Below, piece by piece: positions 29,886 through 36,428 of a stretch of 44,947 bases of DNA. The number at the start of each line of letters is the position of its first letter. The first letter of the stretch is position 1. The notes under the pieces are model-generated. The model saw only the letters and a program-made list of their open reading frames with translations, was not told the DNA's origin and did no database searches. The stretch covers positions 124,178-169,124 of the forward strand of contig JABURS010000029.1 of NCBI GenBank assembly GCA_014762505.1, in the 5' to 3' direction. The position numbers and the translations under genes were made by a program. Source of the stretch: Chromatiales bacterium (GTDB lineage Bacteria; Pseudomonadota; Gammaproteobacteria; SpSt-1174).

Positions 29886-31322
29886 ATGCCAGCACCCACG
29901 CCACCCTCGCACGAAACCGGACGCCCGGCGCCCCGCGGCAACGCCCGCGCCCGCAACTGGGGCGAGGCCCTGCGCGTCTACACGCGCCCGCAGGTGGTGG
30001 CGATGAACTTCCTCGGCTTCTCGGCCGGGCTGCCGTTCCTGCTGGTGTTCTCCACGCTCACCGCCTGGCTGGCACAGGCCGGGGTGCAGCGCGGCGTGAT
30101 CGGCTTCTTCGCCTGGATCGGCATCACCTATTCCATCAAGGTCTTCTGGGCGCCGGTGGTGGACCGGCTGCGCTTCCCGCTGCTCTCGCGCCTGCTCGGC
30201 CAGCGCCGCGGCTGGATGTTCGCCGCCCAGCTCGGCATCGCCGGCGGGCTGGTGCTGCTGGCCCTCACCGACCCGGTCGCCCAGCTCGGGCTCTTCGCCG
30301 GCATCGCGCTGTTCGTCGCCTTCAGCTCGGCCACCCAGGACATCACCATCGACGCCTACCGCATCGAGGCGGCGGCCGATGCGCAGCAGGGCGCCATGGC
30401 GGCGGCCTATGTCTTCGGCTACCGCGTGGCCACGCTGGCCTCGGGGGCCGGCGCGCTCTACCTGGCGAGCTACCTCTCCTGGAGCCTGAGCTACCTCGTC
30501 ATGGCCGCGCTCATGCTGGTGGGCATCGTCACCACGCTGCTGATCCGCGAGCCCGTGCATGCGCACAGCGAGGCGGTGAGCGAGCTCGAGGCCGGCATCA
30601 ACCGCGCCCTGCACCTCGACGGGCTGGGCGAGGGCCGGCCGCGACGCGTCGCGGCCTGGTTCGCGCGCGCGGTGATCGGGCCGTTCGTGGAGTTCTTCAC
30701 CCGCACCGGCTGGTACGGGCTGGCCATCCTGCTGCTCATCGCCATCTACCGCATCAGCGACATCAGCATGGGCGCCATGGCCAACCCGTTCTACCTCGAC
30801 CTGGGCTACAGCCTGGAAGACATCGCCAACATCGCCAAGCTCTTCGGCTTCGTCATGACCATCGTGGGCGCCCTGGCCGGCGGCCTGGCCGTGGCGCGCT
30901 TCGGGGTGATGTGGCCGCTGTTCGTCGGCGCCATCCTGGTGGCCGCCACCAACCTGCTGTTCTCGCTGCTGGCGATCTCCGAACCCACGCTCGTGATGCT
31001 GGCCGTGGTGATCAGCGCCGACAACCTCGGCGCGGGCTTCGCCACCTCGGCCTTCATCGCCTATCTCTCCAGCCTCACCAACCGCGCCTACACAGCCACG
31101 CAGTACGCCCTGTTCAGCTCGCTCATGACCCTGCCGGCCAAGATCATCAGCGGCTTCTCGGGTCTGGTGGTCGAGGCGCAGGGCTGGTTCTTCTTCTTCC
31201 TCTACACCACGGGGCTCGGCATCCCCACCATCCTGCTGGCCCTGTTCGTCATCCACCACCGCGAGACCCTGGCCCGCCACTTCAACCACCGCCAGGCGGC
31301 CGAACGAACGCCTGACGCCTGA
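29886..31322 (+). CDS. AmpG-type major facilitator permease
   Basis: A 478-aa MFS protein with about 12-14 membrane segments. The conserved AmpG start, FLGFSAGLPFLLVFSTLTAWLAQAGV, is followed by the second-helix segment YSIKVFWAPVVDRL, QRRGWMF and ATQDITIDAYRIE. AmpG imports anhydro-muropeptides for wall recycling. No ampD, nagZ or beta-lactamase gene is nearby. The ATG at 29886 was chosen because the upstream in-frame start at 29853 overlaps the promoter. Confidence 0.9.
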   Translation: MPAPTPPSHETGRPAPRGNARARNWGEALRVYTRPQVVAMNFLGFSAGLPFLLVFSTLTAWLAQAGVQRGVIGFFAWIGITYSIKVFWAPVVDRLRFPLLSRLLGQRRGWMFAAQLGIAGGLVLLALTDPVAQLGLFAGIALFVAFSSATQDITIDAYRIEAAADAQQGAMAAAYVFGYRVATLASGAGALYLASYLSWSLSYLVMAALMLVGIVTTLLIREPVHAHSEAVSELEAGINRALHLDGLGEGRPRRVAAWFARAVIGPFVEFFTRTGWYGLAILLLIAIYRISDISMGAMANPFYLDLGYSLEDIANIAKLFGFVMTIVGALAGGLAVARFGVMWPLFVGAILVAATNLLFSLLAISEPTLVMLAVVISADNLGAGFATSAFIAYLSSLTNRAYTATQYALFSSLMTLPAKIISGFSGLVVEAQGWFFFFLYTTGLGIPTILLALFVIHHRETLARHFNHRQAAERTPDA

Positions 31323-31326
31323 GGCC

Positions 31327-31668
31327 ATGACCTTCGCCGAATTCCTGCGCCGCATCGACACCTACTGCGACCACCGCGTGCTCGCCGGCGCGCCGGCCGA
31401 GACCTTCGCCGCCGTACAGGAGGGCGTGCATCCGGATGCGGCCTATGGCCCGTTGCTGAAGACGCTGGTCGACTGGTGTGCCGTCAGCTCGGTGGATACG
31501 CGGGTGGAACGTGCGGCGCTGGTGAACGCGCTGGGCCCGCTGCGCCTGAGCTACCAGCAGGAAGGGGCCTCGCAGGCAGGGTATGCGGAACTGGCCGCCC
31601 TCATCCGCGCCATCGACGCGGCCTTCGACGATGCGCGGCTGGAGGCGCCGGAGCGGGAACTGCACTGA
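31327..31668 (+). CDS. Small orphan protein cotranscribed with the AmpG-type gene
   Basis: 113 aa, not recognised. It is predicted mostly helical, cytoplasmic, with two cysteines (YCDHRV and WCAV) and no signal peptide or membrane segment. It starts 4 bp after the AmpG-type stop, so translation is probably coupled. Its stop codon lies in a 16-bp palindrome shared with the convergent NTF2-like gene. Codon use is like that of its neighbours, supporting a real gene. Confidence 0.75.
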   Translation: MTFAEFLRRIDTYCDHRVLAGAPAETFAAVQEGVHPDAAYGPLLKTLVDWCAVSSVDTRVERAALVNALGPLRLSYQQEGASQAGYAELAALIRAIDAAFDDARLEAPERELH

Positions 31669-31676
31669 TCAGTGCA
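31661..31676. terminator. 16-bp palindrome spanning two convergent stop codons
   Basis: TGCACTGATCAGTGCA is a perfect palindrome. Its left half holds the Leu-His codons' end and TGA of the 113-aa gene, its right half the same for the NTF2-like gene. It has no loop as a hairpin beyond the central bases and no T-tract, so a terminator role is uncertain. Confidence 0.45.
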
Positions 31677-32121
31677 GGCGGCTCGCGTCGTAGTCGTCGA
31701 TGAAGCCCTCGGGGGCCTTGACCGTGATCTCGCGCGGGCCCGGCGAGGCGTGGTGCAGGACCATCTTCCAGCCGTCCTCGTAGCGCCGGTAGACGTTGGT
31801 GAACACAACCACGCCGCTCACGCTCGGGTCGCCTGCGCGCACGATGTTCTCCAGCCCCGAGTGCACGGCCAGGTCGCCGGTGACGGTCTTCACCACGTCG
31901 CTCAGGGTGATCTTCATGTCGAGCTCGCGCGAGAAGACGTGCACCCAGCCCTCCAGCACGTGACCCTGGCCGCGCAGGTGATGCCCGCCCACGGGATGCA
32001 CGCAGACGATGGCCTCGTCCTCGGCCCAGACGTTCATCATGGCGTCGAGGTCGGCGGCCTCGAAGGCGGCGTAGTAGGCGGCCTCGGCCTCGTCGGGGGT
32101 ATGGAAGACGGTCTCGGTCAT
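31669..32121 (-). CDS. NTF2-like (SnoaL/KSI-fold) protein, copy 1
   Basis: 150 aa. The N-terminal helix and cone (EAEAAYYAAFEAADLDAMMNVWAEDEAIVCVHPVGG) and the C-terminal strand (TNVYRRYEDGWKMVLHHASPGP) are typical of NTF2-like stress or ketosteroid-isomerase-fold proteins. The VHP and LHHASP histidines line the likely ligand pocket, which is an inference. It is 12 bp downstream of a clear paralogue. The reaction or ligand is unknown. Confidence 0.85.
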   Translation of the reverse strand: MTETVFHTPDEAEAAYYAAFEAADLDAMMNVWAEDEAIVCVHPVGGHHLRGQGHVLEGWVHVFSRELDMKITLSDVVKTVTGDLAVHSGLENIVRAGDPSVSGVVVFTNVYRRYEDGWKMVLHHASPGPREITVKAPEGFIDDYDASRLH

Positions 32122-32133
32122 GGTCGATCGCTG

Positions 32134-32565
32134 TCAGTGCAGGGTGCCGCGGGACGGCGGGGGCGCCTCGGCCTCCTGCCGGGGCGGCTCGGGGGAAGCA
32201 TGATGCATGATCAGGCGCCAGCTGTCGCCCACCCGGCGATAGACGTTGGTGGCGAGCATCACGCCCTGCGAGTTGTTGCTGAGGGTGATGGTCTCCTTCA
32301 CGGCGTGCACGGCCAGGTCCTCGTCGAGGGTGGCCTGCTCGTCGGTCAGCACGAAGCGCATGCCGCTGCCGTTGGCTAGGATCGAGCGCCAGCTCTCGCG
32401 AATGGCGGCGCGCCCGGCCAGGCGTCCGCCGCCGGGGTGGATACAGAGGATGCCGTCGTCGTCCGCCCAGACCTGCATGAGCATGTCGAGGTCACCGGCC
32501 TCGATGCTGCCGTAGAAGACGGCCTCGGCCTCGTTCGCGGTGGCAAAGCGGGATTTGTTCGCCAT
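32134..32565 (-). CDS. NTF2-like (SnoaL/KSI-fold) protein, copy 2
   Basis: 143 aa, paralogous to the downstream gene: both share the EAEA...DLD..M.VWA.D....C.HP.GG pattern and end ...TNVYRR..D.W.....HHASP. Copy 2 has a Pro-rich C-terminal tail (PPRQEAEAPPPSRGTLH). The ATG at 32565 has GGAGG 8 nt upstream; an ATG at 32598 would add 11 unmatched residues and overlap this site. Tandem duplication suggests a heterodimer, because the fold is usually dimeric. Confidence 0.85.
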   Translation of the reverse strand: MANKSRFATANEAEAVFYGSIEAGDLDMLMQVWADDDGILCIHPGGGRLAGRAAIRESWRSILANGSGMRFVLTDEQATLDEDLAVHAVKETITLSNNSQGVMLATNVYRRVGDSWRLIMHHASPEPPRQEAEAPPPSRGTLH

Positions 32566-32671
32566 CGTCCATTCCTCCGTCCGGGTTGCCGGCTCCATCT
32601 GGGATGCCGGTTTGTGCTAGGTTAGCCTCTCGTCGCCGCCCCTGTCACACCGCTGAAGGTCTCCCACGCGC

Positions 32672-33556
32672 ATGAGCCACATCCTCGCCGTCGGCATCGC
32701 CACCCTGGACATCGTCAACCTCGTCGACCACTACCCGCAGGAGGACGAGGAGCTGCGCGCCACGGGTCAGCGCATCGCGCGTGGCGGCAACGCCGCCAAC
32801 ACCGCCGTGGTGCTCGCCCAGCTCGGCCACCGGGTGGACTTCGCCGGGGTGCTGGCCGACGAACCGGACGGCCACCGCATCGAGGCGGACCTCGCCAACC
32901 ACGGCGTGAGCACACGCTACTGCGCCCGCGTCGAGGGCGGCAAGTCGCCCACCTCCTACATCTGCCTGAACCAGACCAACGGCTCGCGCACCATCGTGCA
33001 CTACCGCAACCTGCCGGAGTTCGACTACGCGCAGTTCGCCGGGATCCCCGTCGAGGCCTTCGACTGGCTGCACTTCGAGGGCCGCAATCCGGCCGAGACC
33101 GAGCGCATGCTCGCCACCGCGCGGCGCCGGCTCGCCGACCAGCCCGTATCGCTGGAGCTGGAGAAGCACCGCGACGGCATCGAGAGCCTGCTGCCCCATG
33201 CCGACGTCATCCTCTGCTCGCGCGCCTTCGCCCGCGCCGCGGGCTTCGACGACCCCGAGGCCTTCCTCGATGCCTGGCAGGCGAAGGCACCGCAGGCGAT
33301 CTGGACCTGCACCTGGGGCGGGGACGGCGCCATCGGCCGCGACCGCAACGGCCAGCGCTACCGGAGTCCCGCCTTCCCGCCGCCCGCGGTGCTGGACACC
33401 CTGGGCGCGGGCGACACCTTCAACGCCGGGCTCATCGCCGCGCTGGCCTCGGGCCACCCGCTGGGGGCGGCGCTCACCATGGCCTGCCGCCTGGCCGGCC
33501 ACAAGGTGGGCCAGGCGGGTTTCACCGGTCTGGATACCAACCAGCTTGCCTTCTGA
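32672..33556 (+). CDS. PfkB-family sugar kinase, ketohexokinase-like
   Basis: A 294-aa ribokinase-fold kinase. The first PfkB signature is RIARGGNAANTAVVLAQLG; the second, with the catalytic Asp248 in GAGDTF, is DTLGAGDTFNAGLIAAL. The segments NGSRTIVHYRNLPE, WLHFEGRNPAETERM and LELEKHRDGIESLLPHADV resemble animal ketohexokinase (fructokinase) more than bacterial ribokinase. Fructose or a related ketose is therefore a likely substrate, though other PfkB substrates cannot be excluded. Divergent from the NTF2 pair; 4 bp before the Rieske gene. Confidence 0.88.
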   Translation: MSHILAVGIATLDIVNLVDHYPQEDEELRATGQRIARGGNAANTAVVLAQLGHRVDFAGVLADEPDGHRIEADLANHGVSTRYCARVEGGKSPTSYICLNQTNGSRTIVHYRNLPEFDYAQFAGIPVEAFDWLHFEGRNPAETERMLATARRRLADQPVSLELEKHRDGIESLLPHADVILCSRAFARAAGFDDPEAFLDAWQAKAPQAIWTCTWGGDGAIGRDRNGQRYRSPAFPPPAVLDTLGAGDTFNAGLIAALASGHPLGAALTMACRLAGHKVGQAGFTGLDTNQLAF

Positions 33557-33560
33557 GCCC

Positions 33561-33890
33561 ATGACCGACGCACTCTGCCACATCCAGGACCTCGCCGATC
33601 CGGGCTCGAAGGGCTTCGAGGTGGTGATCGACGGCGCGCCCACCGAGATCTTCCTGGTGCGTCGCGGCCAGGCCGTCCATGCCTACCGCAACAGCTGCCC
33701 GCACACCGGCGGCCCGCTGGACTGGAAGCCCGACGAGTACCTGGACGGCGAGGGCGAGTACATCATGTGCGCCACCCATGCCGCGCTGTTTCGCATCGAG
33801 GACGGCCTGTGCATAGGCGGACCCTGCAAGCGACAGCACCTCACGCCCGTGCCGCTGCGGGTGGACGGTGACGCCATCTACCTGGCCTGA
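33561..33890 (+). CDS. Small Rieske [2Fe-2S] protein
   Basis: A 109-aa single-domain Rieske protein. The cluster ligands are in CPHTGGPL (Cys-x-His) and CATHAALF (Cys-x-x-His), about 30 residues apart. It lacks a signal peptide or membrane anchor, so it is likely a soluble ferredoxin-like electron carrier, as in the NirD/assimilatory or dioxygenase ferredoxin group. It lies 4 bp after the kinase gene and 7 bp before the BASS transporter gene. Its redox partner is not in the window. Confidence 0.9.
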   Translation: MTDALCHIQDLADPGSKGFEVVIDGAPTEIFLVRRGQAVHAYRNSCPHTGGPLDWKPDEYLDGEGEYIMCATHAALFRIEDGLCIGGPCKRQHLTPVPLRVDGDAIYLA

Positions 33891-33897
33891 CCCCCGC

Positions 33898-34800
33898 ATG
33901 CGTGCGATCCTGCTGTTCCCGCTCCTGGCCATCTGCTTCGCCCTGCTGGCCTGGGCGCTGCCCGCGCCCTTCGCCGCCCTCAAGCCCGCCATCCCCTGGC
34001 TGCTCGCGCTGGTGATGTTCGGCATGGGCATGACGCTGCGCCCCGCGGACTTCGGCGAGACACTCGGGCGCCCGGGGCTGATCGGCCTGGGGCTCGGGCT
34101 GCAGTTCCTGGTCATGCCGCTGGCGGCCTGGGGAGTGGGCGAGGCGCTGGGGCTTTCGGCCGCGCTGCTGGCGGGGCTGGTGCTGGTGGGCGCGAGCCCG
34201 GGCGGCACCGCCTCCAACGTGATCTGCTACCTGGCGCGCGGCGACGTGGCGCTCTCCATCACGCTCACCACGCTCTCCACCCTGCTCGCCGTGCTGGCCA
34301 CCCCGCTGCTCACCTGGCTGTACGTGGGTCAGCGTATCGAGGTGCCGGTCGGGCCCATGCTGGTCTCGGTGGCGCAGATCGTCCTCCTGCCCGTGGCGCT
34401 GGGCGTGGCGGCCAACACCCTCCTCGGCCGGCGGCTCGCTGCCGTCCAGCAGGTGTTCCCGGCAGTCTCCATCGCCGCCATCGTGCTCATCATCGCCATC
34501 GTGGTGGCCCTGAACGCCGACCGGCTGGCCGGCCTCGGCGCCCTGCTGCTGCTCGCCGTGATCCTGCACAATGCCCTTGGCCTCGCGGCCGGCTATGCCG
34601 CGGGACGGCTGTTCGGCTTCGACCGCCGCATCGCGCGCACCCTGGCCATCGAGGTCGGCATGCAGAACTCCGGCCTGGCCGTGGCCCTGGCCGCCAAGTA
34701 CTTCGCCCCGGCCGCGGCCCTGCCCGGCGCCCTGTTCTCGGTCTGGCACAACCTCTCGGGGGCGGCGCTCGCCGCGGTCTGGTCGCGGCGGGGCGACTGA
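33898..34800 (+). CDS. BASS-family (bile acid:sodium symporter-like) transporter
   Basis: A 300-aa protein with about 9-10 membrane segments. LVMFGMGMTL and the crossover motif GASPGGTASNVICYLARGDVALS are hallmarks of the SBF/BASS family; the second crossover is EVGMQNSGLAVALA. Bacterial members carry various organic anions with Na+, including pantothenate (PanS) and keto acids, so the substrate is unknown. The ATG at 33898 lies 7 bp after the Rieske gene. Confidence 0.9.
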   Translation: MRAILLFPLLAICFALLAWALPAPFAALKPAIPWLLALVMFGMGMTLRPADFGETLGRPGLIGLGLGLQFLVMPLAAWGVGEALGLSAALLAGLVLVGASPGGTASNVICYLARGDVALSITLTTLSTLLAVLATPLLTWLYVGQRIEVPVGPMLVSVAQIVLLPVALGVAANTLLGRRLAAVQQVFPAVSIAAIVLIIAIVVALNADRLAGLGALLLLAVILHNALGLAAGYAAGRLFGFDRRIARTLAIEVGMQNSGLAVALAAKYFAPAAALPGALFSVWHNLSGAALAAVWSRRGD

Positions 34801-34815
34801 ACGGCCGCGGTCGGC

Positions 34816-34821
34816 TATAGT
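34816..34821 (+). promoter_or_regulatory. -10 box upstream of the YbhB-type gene
   Basis: TATAGT (5/6) lies 32 bp before the ATG at 34853. No good -35 was found. GAGGAG sits 5-6 nt before the ATG. Confidence 0.35.
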
Positions 34822-34852
34822 CGGCGAATCGCAAAGCAGTCGAGGAGACCCC

Positions 34853-35317
34853 ATGCGCATCCGTTCCACGGCGTTCGAGCACAACCAGCCGATCCCCGCA
34901 CGTTACACCTGCGAGGGCGAGGACGTCTCGCCGCCGCTGATCTTCGAGGAGGTGCCGGCGAAGGCGAAAAGCCTGGTGCTCATCGTCGACGATCCGGATG
35001 CGCCGGACCCGAAGGCGCCGCAGCGTACCTGGGTACACTGGGTGCTGTACAACCTGCCGCCCGACCTCACCGGCCTGGACGAGGCCACCACCACCCCGCC
35101 GCGCGCCGCCGTGGGCCTGAACGACTGGCAGCGCAACGACTGGGGCGGCCCCTGCCCGCCCATCGGCCGACACCGCTACTTCTTCAAGCTCTACGCCCTG
35201 GATACCGTGATCGACGAACGCGAGGGCCTGACCAAGCTCGACATCACCGAGGCCATGATCGATCACGTCATCGCCCAGGCGGAACTGGTGGGGACCTACG
35301 CCAGGGCCGGGGACTGA
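34853..35317 (+). CDS. YbhB/YbcL family (PEBP, Raf kinase inhibitor-like) protein
   Basis: A 154-aa phosphatidylethanolamine-binding-protein fold. Conserved pocket segments are LIVDDPDAPDPKAPQRTWVHWVLYNLP and GPCPPIGRHRYFFKLYAL. The role of bacterial YbhB is unknown. The ATG at 34853 follows GAGGAG. It is convergent with the CHAD gene; a 7-bp hairpin separates them. Confidence 0.92.
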   Translation: MRIRSTAFEHNQPIPARYTCEGEDVSPPLIFEEVPAKAKSLVLIVDDPDAPDPKAPQRTWVHWVLYNLPPDLTGLDEATTTPPRAAVGLNDWQRNDWGGPCPPIGRHRYFFKLYALDTVIDEREGLTKLDITEAMIDHVIAQAELVGTYARAGD

Positions 35318-35332
35318 GCGCGTAGAGAAGGC

Positions 35333-35350
35333 CGCCGCCGTCAGGCGGCG
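35333..35350. terminator. Hairpin between the YbhB-type and CHAD genes
   Basis: CGCCGCC and GGCGGCG form a 7-bp stem around GTCA; the CHAD stop codon sits in the loop. Convergent genes flank it. Confidence 0.5.
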
Positions 35351-36318
35351 TCGAGTGCATCCAGCAGCCCACCGACCCGGCCCTCGAGCTCGGCGATCAG
35401 ACCGGATTCAAGCTGCGCACGCAGCTTGAGCATCAGGTCGTCGTGCTGCTCGGCCGCCTCGCGCGCCAGCCGGGCGAGGCCCGCCCGTTCATCCTGCTCG
35501 CGCGCTGCCTGACACAGCGGGTCCTCCGGATCATGGGTCGCCGAGAGTTCGATCAGCCGGCGGAAATGCTCGGCCCCCGCCTGCTCGGCGGCCTCGCGCA
35601 GCATAAGGCGCAGGACCTGCCGGTCATGCACCTCGCCCAGCAGGTCCTGCAGGGTCTTGAGCGTATCCACCACCTCGTCGGCCGGAGCCAGCAGGCCGCA
35701 CAGGGGCTCCACCAGGTAACGCAGGCGCTTGGCCTCGATGCGGGTGCGATGCGCACAGCGGGCATCATCCACGGTGCGCAACGCACGCAGCGATACCCCC
35801 AGCCGGTCCATCACCGCCTGCACCCGTCCGGCGACCGCCGCCGCGAAAGGCTGATGCTCCTTCCCGCCGGGACGCAACCGGGCGAAGCTCGCGCTGAGCT
35901 TGCCGAAATGCTTGCCGATCCGCTTGCGCAGGCGCCGACGCTCGGCCTGCCGGGCCGCCCCCAGGCGCTGCTGCAGCCAGTCGAAACCGACCCGTTCGTG
36001 GGGCCGCATGATTTCGCGCTCCTGCGCCAGCCAGGCGAGCTGCACCTCCAGGTCACGCGCACGACCCGTCGCCTCCGTCACCCGCGCCAGGCGCTTGCGC
36101 AGCTTGCGCAATGCGCCGCCGGCCAGGCAGGGCCGATAGGCCCGCTCGAGCGAGCGCAGGCGACGCACGGCCACGCGAAAATCGTGCACCGCCTCCTCGT
36201 CGCCATCGATCTGGATCCGCGCCAGCGCCTCCTCTGCCTCGGCAAACCGCTCCGTCATCAGGCCGAGCACGACCTCGGGCGCCGGACGTGTCAGCGCATT
36301 CTCGTGCAGCCGGTTCAT
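35341..36318 (-). CDS. CHAD-domain protein
   Basis: 325 aa forming one helical CHAD domain. Conserved histidine-helix segments are VHDFRVAVRRLRSLERAYRP (about 45-64) and AHRTRIEAKRLRYLVEPL (about 200-217), and the surface is Arg/Lys-rich. CHAD proteins bind inorganic polyphosphate and often localise to polyphosphate granules. The usual companion CYTH/triphosphatase domain is absent. A Pho-box-like promoter lies upstream (36348-36381), consistent with phosphate-linked expression. It is divergent from the pyruvate kinase gene. Confidence 0.9.
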   Translation of the reverse strand: MNRLHENALTRPAPEVVLGLMTERFAEAEEALARIQIDGDEEAVHDFRVAVRRLRSLERAYRPCLAGGALRKLRKRLARVTEATGRARDLEVQLAWLAQEREIMRPHERVGFDWLQQRLGAARQAERRRLRKRIGKHFGKLSASFARLRPGGKEHQPFAAAVAGRVQAVMDRLGVSLRALRTVDDARCAHRTRIEAKRLRYLVEPLCGLLAPADEVVDTLKTLQDLLGEVHDRQVLRLMLREAAEQAGAEHFRRLIELSATHDPEDPLCQAAREQDERAGLARLAREAAEQHDDLMLKLRAQLESGLIAELEGRVGGLLDALDAA

Positions 36319-36347
36319 GCGGTGTGCGGGAGACTGGACATCCCACG

Positions 36348-36381
36348 AGCATAGTCCGTGTTTGTGACAGTCACCCGACAG
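36348..36381 (-). promoter_or_regulatory. Candidate PhoB box and -10 for the CHAD gene
   Basis: On the minus strand CTGTCGGGTGACTGTCAC (36381-36364) fits the 18-bp Pho box (CTGTCAT-N4-CTGTCAT/C) at 12 of 14 half-site positions. After exactly 10 bp comes TATGCT (36353-36348, 4/6), the spacing seen at E. coli pstS. The 110-bp gap holds five GTGAC/GTCAC half-sites. Confidence 0.6.
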
Positions 36382-36387
36382 GTCACG

Positions 36388-36405
36388 GTGACATCAAACT
36401 GTCAC
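36388..36405 (+). promoter_or_regulatory. Second Pho-box-like site facing the pyruvate kinase gene
   Basis: GTGACATCAAACTGTCAC has a perfect downstream half-site (CTGTCAC) and a 5/7 upstream half-site. The -10-like TAAGAG 10 bp on is weak and overlaps the AAGAG ribosome-binding site, so activation on this side is less certain. Confidence 0.4.
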
Positions 36406-36428
36406 CGCCGCCTGCTAAGAGTGGCCGC

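Noticed and set aside
32636..32671. Pho box upstream of the sugar kinase
   Set aside because: One CTGTCAC occurs, but there is no second half-site 11 bp away and no -10 at the right distance.
33561..33890. Rieske protein as NirD or a dioxygenase ferredoxin
   Set aside because: No nitrite reductase or dioxygenase gene is present, so a specific name is not supported.
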